Below are positions 27,705-36,933 of a stretch of 64,000 nucleotides of DNA, one piece after another (within the stretch, counting starts at the first letter, position 1; each line of letters opens with the position of its first letter). The DNA is from Pseudomonadota bacterium (lineage in GTDB: Bacteria; Pseudomonadota; Gammaproteobacteria; Steroidobacterales; Steroidobacteraceae). The stretch covers positions 1-64,000 of the forward strand of contig JAJZDW010000008.1 of NCBI GenBank assembly GCA_021851405.1. Reading direction: 5' to 3'. The position numbers were made by a program, and so were the translations under genes. A model generated the notes under the pieces. That model saw only the letters and a list, made by a program, of their open reading frames with translations, was not told the origin of the DNA and made no database searches.

Positions 27705-29768
27705 GTGCCGACTCATTACCGTTGCGACGGCGACGTCGCTGTCCTTGAAATCGACCACCCGCCGGTCAATGCGCTCAGTCTCGAGGTGCGCCGTGGGCTG
27801 ATGGAGGGTTTGAACCGAGCCGCGAGTGACCCGGCGGTGCGGGCGGTGGTCCTCAGTGGGGCGAACGGCTCGTTCCCCGCCGGCGCGGACATCCGCGAGA
27901 TTGCCTCCGGTGCCGCCTTCGAGCCGCCGATCCTGCTCGAGGTGATCGCGCGGATCGAATCGCTCGGCAAGCCGGTCGTGGCGGCCCTCGAGGGCGTGGC
28001 GCTCGGCGGCGGCTTCGAACTCGCACTCGCCTGTCATGCGCGCATCGCCGCGAGCGGGGCCCGCGTGGGCCTGCCGGAGGTGAAGCTCGGTCTGATTCCC
28101 GGGGCCGGCGGCACGCAGCGATTCACGCGGCTCGCCGGTCCGCAGGCGGCGCTCGAGGTGATCTCGACGGGCGAGGCGCTTGCGGCGGCGCGCGCCCGCA
28201 CGCTCGGGGTGCTCGATGCGCTCGCCGATGTGCCGCTGCCCGAGGCGCTCGCCTGGGCGCGCCGTCTCGCCGAGGAGGGCGTCCCGCCGCTCGCCCGTGA
28301 GCGCGAGGAGAAGATCACCGCCGTCGACCCTCAGCTCTTTGACGCCTGGCGCGCGGCGCATGCGCGCAAGTTCCAGGGCCAGCTCGCCCCCTGGCGCATC
28401 GCCGATGCGATCGAGGCGGCCTGTACCCGCGGGCGCGAGGAGGCGTTCGCGCTCGAGCGTCAGTATTACCTGGAGTGTCGCGAGAGCCCGCAACGCAAGG
28501 CGCTGATGCACGTGTTCGAGGCGGAGCGGGCCGCCCGCAAGATCGAGGGGGTGGGACCCGAGGTCGCGCCGCTGCCGATCCGGCGCGCCGCCGTGGTCGG
28601 TGGCGGCACCATGGGCGCCGGGATTGCGGTGCTGTTCGCCAATGCGGACATCCCGGTGACGCTGCTCGATGTCTCGGCGGCGGCGCTCGCCGCCGCGATG
28701 GAGCGCATCCGCGCGGTGTATGCGCAAACCGTCGAGCGCGGGCGGCTGACGCGCCCGCAGGCCGATGCCGCGCTGCAGCGGATCTGCGCCACCACCGACT
28801 ACGCATCGCTCGGGCAGACCGACATTGCCATTGAGGCCGTATTCGAGGACCCGGCGCTGAAGCGCACCGTGTTCGAGCAGCTCGATCGGAATTTGCCGGC
28901 GCACGCCATTCTCGCCACCAACACCTCGACGCTCGACATCGATGCGCTCGCGCGGGTGACCGGCCGGCCCGAGCAGGTGGTCGGCACCCATTTCTTCAGT
29001 CCCGCGCACGTGATGAAGCTGATGGAGAACGTGCGCGGCGCGCAGAGTGCCCCGCAGACGCTCGCCACCGTGATGGCGCTCGCCAAGCGCCTGGGCAAGA
29101 TCCCGGTGATGGCGGGCAATTGCGACGGGTTCATCGGCAACCGGATGCTGCTCTACTACGGTGTGGAGGCCGAGCGGCTGCTCGAGGAAGGCGCGACTCC
29201 AGAGCAGGTCGACGGGGTGATCGAGGCGTTCGGGTTTGCCATGGGGCCGCTGGCGATGCGCGATCTGGCGGGCAATGACGTCGGCTGGGCCATCCGCCGC
29301 AATCGCACGCTGCCGCCGGATGAGCGCTGGTCGCCGATCCTGCAGCGCATGGCCGAGGAGGGCCGTCTGGGGCGCAAGAGCGCTCAGGGGTTCTACCGCT
29401 ACGAGGGCGGCAAGCGTCATCACAACCCCGAGGCGCTCGCCTTGATCGAGTCCGTGTCGCGCTCGCTCGGTATCGAGCGGCGATCGATTGCCGATGCGGA
29501 AATTCTGGCGCGGTTGCTGCATCCGCTGGTCAACGAAGGGGCGAAGATCCTCACCGAGCGGATCGCGAGCCGCTCGGGCGACATCGACGTGGTCTATATC
29601 CACGGGTACGGCTTTCCGGCCTACAAGGGCGGACCGATGTACTGGGGCCTTCAGGAGGGCCTGGAGAAGGTGATCGCGACGATGGAGCGGCTCGCACCGA
29701 GTCACGGCGCACGCTGGGCGGCGACGCCGCGACTGCGCGAAGCGGCGGCGCGCGGCCGCTGGGAGTGA
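27705..29768 (+). CDS. Multifunctional enoyl-CoA hydratase / 3-hydroxyacyl-CoA dehydrogenase (ECH first)
   Basis: About 687 aa. An N-terminal crotonase domain (EIDHPPVNALSLEV, GANGSFPAGADIREI, GGGFELALACHARIAAS, then PEVKLGLIPGAGGTQR) is followed by a 3-hydroxyacyl-CoA dehydrogenase with the NAD motif VVGGGTMGAGIA near residue 300 and GTHFFSPAHVMKLME. It would hydrate enoyl-CoA and oxidise the hydroxy product in beta-oxidation. The layout matches the FadJ/peroxisomal-type group. The start is uncertain: GTG 27705, preceded by GGGGA, or TTG 27693. It precedes a PsrA-like regulator gene. A role in phenylacetate breakdown as the missing PaaF/PaaH step is conceivable but unsupported. Confidence 0.88.
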   Translation: MPTHYRCDGDVAVLEIDHPPVNALSLEVRRGLMEGLNRAASDPAVRAVVLSGANGSFPAGADIREIASGAAFEPPILLEVIARIESLGKPVVAALEGVALGGGFELALACHARIAASGARVGLPEVKLGLIPGAGGTQRFTRLAGPQAALEVISTGEALAAARARTLGVLDALADVPLPEALAWARRLAEEGVPPLAREREEKITAVDPQLFDAWRAAHARKFQGQLAPWRIADAIEAACTRGREEAFALERQYYLECRESPQRKALMHVFEAERAARKIEGVGPEVAPLPIRRAAVVGGGTMGAGIAVLFANADIPVTLLDVSAAALAAAMERIRAVYAQTVERGRLTRPQADAALQRICATTDYASLGQTDIAIEAVFEDPALKRTVFEQLDRNLPAHAILATNTSTLDIDALARVTGRPEQVVGTHFFSPAHVMKLMENVRGAQSAPQTLATVMALAKRLGKIPVMAGNCDGFIGNRMLLYYGVEAERLLEEGATPEQVDGVIEAFGFAMGPLAMRDLAGNDVGWAIRRNRTLPPDERWSPILQRMAEEGRLGRKSAQGFYRYEGGKRHHNPEALALIESVSRSLGIERRSIADAEILARLLHPLVNEGAKILTERIASRSGDIDVVYIHGYGFPAYKGGPMYWGLQEGLEKVIATMERLAPSHGARWAATPRLREAAARGRWE

Positions 29769-29790
29769 CCCGGCGGGGCGGGGCGGCGGC

Positions 29791-29834
29791 TTGACCTGGC
29801 CATAAAATAAATGTACGTTTAAAACAGACGTTTG
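29791..29834 (+). promoter_or_regulatory. Promoter and PsrA-like operator before the TetR regulator gene
   Basis: A -35-like TTGACC (29791-29796) is followed after 17 nt by TACGTT (29814-29819). Immediately downstream, AAAC-AGAC-GTTTG (29822-29834) matches the known PsrA half-site pattern AAAC-N2-4-GTTT. An imperfect palindrome AAATGTACGTTT (29809-29820) overlaps the -10. The regulator encoded next is PsrA-like, so autoregulation is likely. Confidence 0.6.
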
Positions 29835-29846
29835 AGACGCTGCCCG

Positions 29847-30548
29847 GTGAAATCCCCCTCGCTATCCGATGACGGTACGCCCGTTGAGCCGAAGTACTCG
29901 GAGACCGCTTTGCGGATTCTCGAGGCGGCCGAGCGGCTGTTCGTCGAGCTCGGGCTGGAGGCCACCTCGCTGCGGCTGATTACCCAGCAGGCGGGGGTGA
30001 ATCTCGCCGCGGTCAACTACCACTTCCGGTCCAAGGCTGCGCTGTTCGAGGCGGTCTTCGCCCGCCGTTTCGAGCCCTGGGCGCGTGAGTGCCTGCGCGA
30101 ACTCGGGCGGCTCGAGGCGCGCGCCTCGGCGGGGACTGCGCGATTTGACGCCGAGGCAGTGATGATGTGCTACGTGCGTCCGGCGCTCGCGCTCTCGAAG
30201 GACCCCGCACGCGGCGGCGCGCTGTTCGTGCGCCTGTTCTCACGCGTGCTCGTGGAGAATCACCGGGTGTTGCGCGAGACGCTCTCGCGCGATTGGGGGC
30301 ACCTGGTCACGCGCTACAGCGAAGCGCTGGGGCGCGCCCTGCCGGGGCTCTCGGCCGAGGAGGTCGCCTGGCGGCTGCACCTGGGCTTCAGCGTGATGTT
30401 CCACGCCTTCGCCGGCAACGACATTTTGAAACTCTTCGGCCGTTCGGCCGTTTCGGCGCGTGATCCGGATTTGATCGTCAAGCACGTCGTGCCGTTCGTG
30501 CTGGCCGGCATGGGGGCCGTGCCCCGTGCCGGGAGTTCCGCGCAGTGA
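29847..30548 (+). CDS. PsrA-like TetR family regulator of fatty acid oxidation
   Basis: A 233 aa TetR-type repressor. The DNA-binding region ALRILEAAERLF...TSLRLITQQAGVNLAAVNYHF is nearly the same as that of Pseudomonas PsrA, which represses fadBA operons and is released by long-chain fatty acids such as oleate. The C-terminal domain is more divergent. GTG 29847 is used as start; a TTG at 29832 would lie within the operator-like site, and neither has a clear Shine-Dalgarno. It stands between two multifunctional beta-oxidation genes, and a PsrA-type box lies in its promoter, so it probably controls itself and the downstream pair. Confidence 0.85.
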   Translation: MKSPSLSDDGTPVEPKYSETALRILEAAERLFVELGLEATSLRLITQQAGVNLAAVNYHFRSKAALFEAVFARRFEPWARECLRELGRLEARASAGTARFDAEAVMMCYVRPALALSKDPARGGALFVRLFSRVLVENHRVLRETLSRDWGHLVTRYSEALGRALPGLSAEEVAWRLHLGFSVMFHAFAGNDILKLFGRSAVSARDPDLIVKHVVPFVLAGMGAVPRAGSSAQ

Positions 30549-30634
30549 ACGGACCGCAGGCCCTACGAGCGGCCCGGCGCTGAGGGCCGCGCCATGAACG
30601 GTCCGCCGCGCGGACCGCAGCAGCAGAGGAAGTC

Positions 30635-33004
30635 ATGTCTGAGACGAATTTCATGATCCGCAAGGTCGCCGTGCTCGGCGCGGGCGTGATGGGTGCGCAG
30701 ATCGCCGCGCACCTGCTCAACGCGCAGGTGCCGACGCTGCTCTACGATCTGCCCGATCCCAACGGTGGCAGCGGCATCGCCGCGAAGGCCATCGCCGCGC
30801 TGCGCAAGCAGCAGCCGGCGCCGCTCGCCGCGGCCGGCCTCGCCGAGCTCATCCAACCGGCCAACTATGCCGAGGACCTCGGCCGGCTCGCCGAGTGTGA
30901 TCTGGTCATCGAGGCGATTGCCGAGCGGCTCGAGTGGAAGCGCGAGCTGTACCACAAGGTAGCCCCCGTGCTCGGGGCGCGGACGATCTTCGCCACCAAC
31001 ACCTCGGGGTTGTCGATCGAGGCGCTCGCCGCGGCCTGTCCGCCGGGGCTGCGGACGCGCTTTTGCGGGGTGCACTTCTTCAACCCGCCGCGCTACATGC
31101 ATCTGGCCGAGCTGATTCCGTGCAGCGCCTCGGATGCCCCGATGCTCGATCATCTCGAGACGTTCCTGGTCAGCACTCTCGGCAAGGGCGTGATCCGCGC
31201 CAAGGACACCCCGAATTTCGTCGCCAACCGCGTCGGGGTCTTCTCGTTGCTCGCCACGCTCGCCAACGCGGCGAAATACCAACTTCGATTCGACGTCGTC
31301 GATGATCTGACCGGACCGCGCCTCGGGCGGCCGAAGTCCGCGACGTTTCGCACCGCCGACGTGGTGGGGCTGGACACCTTTGCCCACGTGGTGCGCACGA
31401 TGCGCGAGGGCCTGGCGGAGGATCCCTGGCATGACCTGTTCGTCTGCCCGCCGTGGCTCGAGAAGCTGATCGCCGCCGGGGCGCTCGGGGCCAAGACCCA
31501 CGGTGGCATCTACTTGAAGAAGGGACAGGATCTCTCGGTGCTCGATCCGACCCGCGGCACGCATGTGCCGGCCGGCGAGAAGGCCGATGCCGCGGTCACC
31601 GAGATGCTCAAGATCGAAGAGGCCGGGGCGCGCCTCGAGGCGCTGCGCTTAAGCGATCACCCGCAGGCGAAGTTCCTCTGGGCCTGCTGGCGCGACACGT
31701 TTCACTACATCGCCTGCCACCTCGGGCAGATCGCCCATTCGGCGCGCGATGTGGATCTGGCCATGCGCTGGGGCTTCGGCTGGCAGCGCGGACCGTTCGA
31801 GGTGTGGCAGGCGGCCGGCTGGGCGCGCGTGGCGGGGTGGATCGAGGCGGACATCCGTGCCGGGGAGACGCTCGCCTCGGCGCCGCTGCCGGCGTGGGTG
31901 CTCGAGGCGGGCCGCACGGGGGTGCATGCGCCCGAGGGCTCCTACGATGCGGCTCAGCAGCGCCTCGTGGGGCGCTCGCAGTTGCCGGTGTACCGGCGCC
32001 AGCTGTGGCCGGTGGCGCTCGTCGGGGAGCGGCGCGAGCTCGGCGAGACGGTGTACGAGAACGCGGCCGTACGGGCCTTCACCAGCGGCGATGGCGTGCT
32101 GGTGGCCTCACTGAAGACCAAGGCGCACTCGATCTCCCCCGAGGCGCTCGAGGGGCTGAACCAGGCGATCGACCTCGCCGAGGCGCACTACCGCGCGCTC
32201 GTGTTCTGGCAGAGCGAGCCCCCGTTTTCCGTCGGTGCGAATCTCGAGGCACTGCGCCCGGCGCTCGCCGCCGGGGACTGGAAGACGCTCGAGGCGGTGA
32301 TCGCACGCTTCCAGAGCACCTCGATGCGCCTGCGCTACAGCCTCATCCCGACCGTCGCGGCCACGCAGGGCTACGTGTTTGGCGGGGGCTGCGAGTTCAT
32401 GCTGCACTGCGACCGGGTGGTCGCGGCGCTGGAGTCCTACGTCGGTCTGGTCGAGGCCGGCGTCGGGCTGCTGCCGGGGGGCGGGGGCTGCAAGGAGTTC
32501 GCGCGCCGCGCGGCGCACGAGAGCCGCGGCGATCTGTTCGCGGCGCTGAAGGACTACTACATGGCGATCGGCACCGCCAAGGTCGCCGGCAGCGGCCTCG
32601 AGGCACGCCAGCTCGGCTTCCTGCGCGCCAGCGATCCGGTGGTGTTCAACGCCGATGAGCTGTTGTATGTCGCGAAGCAGCAGGCGCTCGCGCTGGCCGA
32701 GGCAGGCTATCGGCCGCCGCTCGCCGGGGCGCGCTTCCCGGTGGCCGGACGCACCGGTGCGGCCTCGATCAAAGCACAGCTGGTGAATCTGCTCGAGGGA
32801 CACTTCATCAGTCCGTACGACTTCGAGATCGGCTCGCGCATCGCCGAGGTCATGACGGGCGGGGACGTGGAGGCGGGCACCGAGGTCGATGAGGACTGGA
32901 TCCTCGCACTCGAGCGGCGCCACTTCCTCGCCCTGCTCGGCAACGCGAAGACCCAGGAGCGCATCGTGCACACGCTGAAGACCGGCAAGCCGCTGCGCAA
33001 TTGA
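30635..33004 (+). CDS. 3-hydroxyacyl-CoA dehydrogenase / enoyl-CoA hydratase (FadN-type, dehydrogenase first)
   Basis: A 789 aa protein with the domain order reversed from the enzyme at 27705: the NAD motif VAVLGAGVMGAQIAAHLL is near residue 12, the dehydrogenase signature FCGVHFFNPPRYMHL near residue 145, and the crotonase domain (FGGGCEFMLHCDRVVA, EAGVGLLPGGGG) in the last third. Length and order match Bacillus FadN (YusL) and related proteobacterial enzymes that work with a FadA thiolase. The gene is followed after 22 bp by a thiolase gene, forming a FadN-FadA-like unit. No acyl-CoA dehydrogenase gene is nearby. Confidence 0.9.
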   Translation: MSETNFMIRKVAVLGAGVMGAQIAAHLLNAQVPTLLYDLPDPNGGSGIAAKAIAALRKQQPAPLAAAGLAELIQPANYAEDLGRLAECDLVIEAIAERLEWKRELYHKVAPVLGARTIFATNTSGLSIEALAAACPPGLRTRFCGVHFFNPPRYMHLAELIPCSASDAPMLDHLETFLVSTLGKGVIRAKDTPNFVANRVGVFSLLATLANAAKYQLRFDVVDDLTGPRLGRPKSATFRTADVVGLDTFAHVVRTMREGLAEDPWHDLFVCPPWLEKLIAAGALGAKTHGGIYLKKGQDLSVLDPTRGTHVPAGEKADAAVTEMLKIEEAGARLEALRLSDHPQAKFLWACWRDTFHYIACHLGQIAHSARDVDLAMRWGFGWQRGPFEVWQAAGWARVAGWIEADIRAGETLASAPLPAWVLEAGRTGVHAPEGSYDAAQQRLVGRSQLPVYRRQLWPVALVGERRELGETVYENAAVRAFTSGDGVLVASLKTKAHSISPEALEGLNQAIDLAEAHYRALVFWQSEPPFSVGANLEALRPALAAGDWKTLEAVIARFQSTSMRLRYSLIPTVAATQGYVFGGGCEFMLHCDRVVAALESYVGLVEAGVGLLPGGGGCKEFARRAAHESRGDLFAALKDYYMAIGTAKVAGSGLEARQLGFLRASDPVVFNADELLYVAKQQALALAEAGYRPPLAGARFPVAGRTGAASIKAQLVNLLEGHFISPYDFEIGSRIAEVMTGGDVEAGTEVDEDWILALERRHFLALLGNAKTQERIVHTLKTGKPLRN

Positions 33005-33026
33005 GGCGGTACGGGAGAGTTTTGTC

Positions 33027-34229
33027 ATGACGAAACAGATTCAAGACGCTTACATCGTTGCCGCCACCCGTACTCCGGTGGGCAAGGCCCCGCGCGGCAT
33101 GCTGCGCCAGGTGCGCCCCGATGACCTGCTGGTGCACGCCCTGCGCAGCGTACTGGCGCAGGCCCCGGGGCTCGAGCCCTCGAGCATCGAGGACGTGGTG
33201 GTCGGCTGCGCGTTTCCGGAGGCCGAGCAGGGCCTGAACATGGCGCGGGTCGCCGCGCTCCTCGCCGGTCTGCCCGACACCGTGCCGGGCGTGACCGTGA
33301 ACCGCTACTGCTCCTCGGGCTTGAATGCCGTGCAGATCGCCGCCGACCGCATCCGTCTCGGCGAGGCCGACGTGGTGATCGCAGGCGGCGCCGAGTCGAT
33401 GTCGATGGTGCCGATGATGGGCAACAAAGTGGCGATCAATCCGCAGGTGTTCGCGCACGAGGAGAATTACGCGATCGCCTACGGCATGGGCATCACCGCG
33501 GAGAAGGTCGCGCGCCAGTGGAAGGTCTCGCGCGAGGACCAGGACGCGTTCGCCCTCGAATCGCACCGGCGCGCGCTCGCGGCCCGGGCCGCCGGCGGCT
33601 TCGGCGCCGAGATCTCCCCGCTCGAGGTGACCTACCGGATCGCGGATCTGGCCGCCGGTGAGGTACGCCACGAGGTGAAGCGTCTGGCCGAGGACGAGGG
33701 GCCGCGGGCGGACACCTCGCTCGAGGCGCTGGGGAAATTGCGGCCGGTGTTTGATGCCAAGGGCAGCGTCACGGCGGGCAACAGCTCGCAGACCTCCGAC
33801 GGCGCTGCCGCGGTGCTGCTGGTCTCAGAGACCATGCTCAAGCGCTACCACCTCACGCCGCTCGCCCGCTACGTGACGTTCGCGGTCAAAGGGGTGCCGC
33901 CGCAGATCATGGGCATCGGCCCGAAGGAAGCGGTTCCGGCGGCGCTGCGGGGCGCTGGCTTGAAACAGGACGCGCTCGAGTGGATCGAGCTCAACGAAGC
34001 CTTCGCCGCGCAGTCACTCGCCGTGATTCGCGATCTCGGCCTCGATCCGCAGCGGGTCAACCCGCACGGTGGTGCCATTGCGCTCGGTCACCCGCTCGGG
34101 GCCACCGGGGCGATTCGCACCGCGACGCTGGTGCACGGCATGCGCCACAAGGCACAGAAGGGCTACGGCATGGTCACGATGTGCATCGGGACCGGCATGG
34201 GTGCCGCCGGCATCTTCGAAGTGTACTGA
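33027..34229 (+). CDS. Acetyl-CoA C-acyltransferase (FadA-type thiolase)
   Basis: A 400 aa thiolase II performing the last beta-oxidation step. The nucleophile Cys95 is in NRYCSSGLNAVQ, the catalytic His in GGAIALGHPLGATG and the second Cys in TMCIGTGMGA. The start is ATG 33027, 22 bp after the FadN-type gene, with GGGAG upstream. It differs clearly from the PaaJ-like thiolase at 8297. Adjacent position and the PsrA-like regulator point to fatty acid oxidation. Confidence 0.92.
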   Translation: MTKQIQDAYIVAATRTPVGKAPRGMLRQVRPDDLLVHALRSVLAQAPGLEPSSIEDVVVGCAFPEAEQGLNMARVAALLAGLPDTVPGVTVNRYCSSGLNAVQIAADRIRLGEADVVIAGGAESMSMVPMMGNKVAINPQVFAHEENYAIAYGMGITAEKVARQWKVSREDQDAFALESHRRALAARAAGGFGAEISPLEVTYRIADLAAGEVRHEVKRLAEDEGPRADTSLEALGKLRPVFDAKGSVTAGNSSQTSDGAAAVLLVSETMLKRYHLTPLARYVTFAVKGVPPQIMGIGPKEAVPAALRGAGLKQDALEWIELNEAFAAQSLAVIRDLGLDPQRVNPHGGAIALGHPLGATGAIRTATLVHGMRHKAQKGYGMVTMCIGTGMGAAGIFEVY

Positions 34230-34392
34230 GCGAGGCGAGTGCGGGTGCGCGGTCGCGCAGGCGCGCAGTCGCGCCGTGGCGCGAACGGTGGGCGAGGCGG
34301 GCCGAGTGAGCCTGCGCGCCCACCCGTCTTGTGCGCGCAGGCGCCGCCCTGCGAGACTGCCGCCTCCGGGGTCCGTCCGGGAGCAGCGCGAA

Positions 34393-35568
34393 GTGGAGCA
34401 CACCGTTTCATCGAACCCATGGGCTTCGCTCTGGAGGCTCGATCCGAAGGTTCTCTATCTGAACCACGGATCGTTCGGCGCCTGCCCCACCGCGGTGCTG
34501 CGCGCGCAGTCGCGGCTGCGCGCCGAGATGGAGCGCGAGCCGGTGGATTTCCTCGACGGCGCGCTCCCCGAGCGGCTGGCGCGCACACGCGTGGCTCTGG
34601 CGGGGTTTCTCGGCGCGGACCCTGCCGATCTGGTGTTCGTTCCCAACGCGACCACCGCGGTGAATGCGGTATTGCAGTCGCTGCCGCTCGCGCCGGGCGA
34701 TGAGCTGCTGCTGACGAGCCAGACCTACGGCGCGTGCCGCAAGAGCGCCGAGTTCGTGGCCGCGCGCACCGGTGCGCGCATCGTGACGGTGCCGTTGCCG
34801 TTCCCCGTCGCGCACGAGGAGGAGTTGATCGAGCCGGTGCTCGCCGCCGTCACGCCGCGCACGCGCCTCGCGCTGCTCGATCACGTGACGAGCCCGACGG
34901 CGCTCATCATGCCGATCGAACGGTGGGTGCGCGAACTCGATGCGCGTGGGGTCGATACGCTCATCGATGGCGCGCATGCCCCGGGCATGGTGCCCCTCGA
35001 TTTGCGCCGCCTCGGCGCATCGTTCTATACCGGCAACGCCCATAAGTGGCTGTGCGCCCCGAAGGGCGCGGCGTTTCTGCACGTGCGCGCCGATCGCCAC
35101 GGACAGGTGCACCCCACGGTCATCAGTCACGGGTACGGCGGCCGATGGCAGGCGCAGTTCGACTGGACCGGGACCACGGACCCCTCGCCATGGCTGTGCA
35201 TTCCCGCGGCGCTGGAGCACCTCGGTGCGCAGCTGCCCGGGGGGTGGCCGGCCCTGATGGCGCGCAACCACGCGCTCGCGCTCGAGGCGCGCGCACTGTT
35301 GCTCGCGGCGCTCGAGCTGCCCGCACCGTGTCCGGCGCAGATGATCGGCTCGATGGCCTCGGTCCTGCTGCCCGTCCCGCGGCTGGGCACAGCGGCTGCC
35401 GGGCGCGATTGCCGGCAGCTGCACGCTTGGTTCCGGGCGCGTGGGATCGAGACGTGGCTGTTCCCGGAACCGGCGCCGCTGCTGCGCATCTCGGCGCAGC
35501 TGTACAACGATCGGGAGCAGTTCGTGCGCCTCGCCGAGCAGGTTCGGGAGTGCTTCCGCGGCGGCTGA
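34393..35568 (+). CDS. Class V aminotransferase fold protein, isopenicillin N epimerase-like
   Basis: A 391 aa PLP enzyme. LYLNHGSFGACP at the start is typical of the isopenicillin N epimerase-like / cysteine desulfurase-like subgroup; the cofactor Asp-His pair is in LIDGAHAPGM and the PLP Lys in GNAHKWLCAPKG. I chose GTG 34393 because GGGAG lies about 10 nt upstream and the fold begins soon after; longer frames upstream run back into the thiolase. The substrate is unknown; relatives include L-cysteine desulfidases and ergothioneine lyases. It lies just before a decayed amino acid permease gene. Confidence 0.8.
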   Translation: MEHTVSSNPWASLWRLDPKVLYLNHGSFGACPTAVLRAQSRLRAEMEREPVDFLDGALPERLARTRVALAGFLGADPADLVFVPNATTAVNAVLQSLPLAPGDELLLTSQTYGACRKSAEFVAARTGARIVTVPLPFPVAHEEELIEPVLAAVTPRTRLALLDHVTSPTALIMPIERWVRELDARGVDTLIDGAHAPGMVPLDLRRLGASFYTGNAHKWLCAPKGAAFLHVRADRHGQVHPTVISHGYGGRWQAQFDWTGTTDPSPWLCIPAALEHLGAQLPGGWPALMARNHALALEARALLLAALELPAPCPAQMIGSMASVLLPVPRLGTAAAGRDCRQLHAWFRARGIETWLFPEPAPLLRISAQLYNDREQFVRLAEQVRECFRGG

Positions 35569-36331
35569 GCGCTCGACGTTCGACACCGCGAGGGTGGTGT
35601 TCAGTCTGGTGGTCGGTATCGGCATCTTCCGCACCCCGGCGATCGTGGCGCGCGCCGCCGGCAGTACCGCGGTGTTCTTCACCGCGTGGATCCTCGCCGG
35701 CGTGGTCAGCCTCATCGGGGCGTTCGTGTTCGCGGAGATCGGCGCCCGTCATCCGCGCGCCGGCGGTTCCTACCGGGTCGTCGCGGACTGTTATCACCCT
35801 GCGCTCGCGTTCATGCTCAACTGGTCACAGACGCTGATGCAGGGGGCGGGAGCCGCCGGCGTGGCGTTCATCGGTGCGGACTCCCTCGCCCCGATGGTGC
35901 TGCCGGCCGCGCAGGGGACTCCGCACACGAAACGGGTGGTGGCGTGTGTGAGCATGCTGGTGCTGCTGGCGCTGAACGATCGCGGCGTGCGCATGGGTGC
36001 GCGGGCGCAGACGGTGCTCTTGGTGCTGAAGATCGCGCTCATGGCGGCGCTCGTGATCTGCGCGTTCGTCCTCGGTGCGCACGGCGCGCCGGCGCGCGCG
36101 ATGCTGCCGGTGGCGCACGGCTCTTCGGTGCTGCGGCTCGCCACGGCGCGGGTGCTCGGCTCGTTCGGCACGTGGCTCGATGACCTCATCCGGGTCGACA
36201 CGGTGACCCTCGCCGTGGTCGCATCGACGCTGTTCGTGCTGCGGCGCCGATCGGGCGGCGCGGCGGGATTTGCCCTCTGGGGCGATCCGCTGTTCCGGTT
36301 CGGACGGCGGCTGTTCGGCACGGGTGCCTGA
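35569..36331 (+). pseudogene. Amino acid permease (APC family) remnant with internal deletion
   Basis: The frame begins like an APC transporter (FSLVVGIGIFRTPAIVA, then FAEIGARHPRAGGSYR) and shows about five helices. It then passes from HGSSVLRLATARVLG directly to FGTWLDDLIRVDTVTLAVVASTLFVLRRR, which resembles helices 10 and following of the family. Helices 6 to 9, about 150-200 residues, are missing in frame, and the end is not an ordinary APC C-terminus. No ATG, GTG or TTG lies where the family normally starts; GTG at 35594 or 35597 falls inside helix 1. I call it a pseudogene. A reduced but translated membrane protein is the alternative. Confidence 0.65.
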
Positions 36332-36337
36332 GTGGCA

Positions 36338-36805
36338 TCAGGCGAGCGGCAGCTGCGTGGTGAATTTCTTCGTGCGCAGCACGAAGCTGGTGTTGACCGA
36401 GCGGACCGCCGCCTGTTGCAGCAGGTGCGTGGAGAGAAAGTGCTCGTAAGCCTCCATGCTGGCCGCGACGATGCGCAGCAGATAATCGTTGGTGCCGCTC
36501 ATCGAGTGGCACTCGAGTACCTCGGGACGGTCGCGCACGAGTCGATCGAACGCCGCGACGGTCTCGGTGTGGTGATTCTCCAGCGACACCTGTGCGTAGG
36601 CCAGGATGGGCAGTCCGATCGCCGGCGCCGACAGCAGCGTCGCATAGCCGTCGATGATCCCTTCACTCTCCAGCCGCTTCAGCCGCCGCCAGCACGGGGC
36701 GGGCGAGAGACCCACCCGCTTGGCGAGGTCCTGGTTCGTGATCCGGGCTTCGAGCTGCAGCGTGGCGAGGATGCGGCGATCGATCCGATCGAGCGGGCGG
36801 GACAC
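36338..36805 (-). CDS. Lrp/AsnC family regulator, BkdR-like
   Basis: A 155 aa regulator with helix-turn-helix LDRIDRRILATLQLEARITNQDLAKRV / SPAPCWRRLKRLE and a RAM domain (CHSMSGTNDYLLRIVA). GTG 36805 is the likely start; a TTG at 36835 would extend into the palindrome. It is divergent from the branched-chain oxoacid dehydrogenase genes with a strong palindrome between them. In Pseudomonas, BkdR is an Lrp-family activator of the divergent bkd operon, and the layout here is the same. The exact effector is not visible; branched-chain amino acids are expected. Confidence 0.88.
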   Translation of the reverse strand: MSRPLDRIDRRILATLQLEARITNQDLAKRVGLSPAPCWRRLKRLESEGIIDGYATLLSAPAIGLPILAYAQVSLENHHTETVAAFDRLVRDRPEVLECHSMSGTNDYLLRIVAASMEAYEHFLSTHLLQQAAVRSVNTSFVLRTKKFTTQLPLA

Positions 36806-36829
36806 GGCGGGACTCCAGTGAGGCCAGAT

Positions 36830-36846
36830 TGGCAATAATATTGCCA
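36830..36846. promoter_or_regulatory. 17-bp palindromic operator between the bkdR-like gene and bkd genes
   Basis: TGGCAATAATATTGCCA is a perfect 8-1-8 inverted repeat; a further half-site-like AATTGCCC follows at 36850-36857. Its place just upstream of the Lrp-type gene and about 90 bp before the divergent bkd start suggests the binding site of that regulator. Confidence 0.7.
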
Positions 36847-36933
36847 GAATTGCCCGGAAGCGAGCAAGAAAGGCAAGCCTATTTCCCGGACGAGGGCATA
36901 CGCTTACCGAATCGACTCATTCGGGGGGTTTTC

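Noticed and set aside
34230-34392. Upstream extension of the class V aminotransferase to 34069.
   Set aside because: It would overlap the thiolase gene by 160 bp and the extra residues are low-complexity; GTG 34393 has a ribosome binding site.
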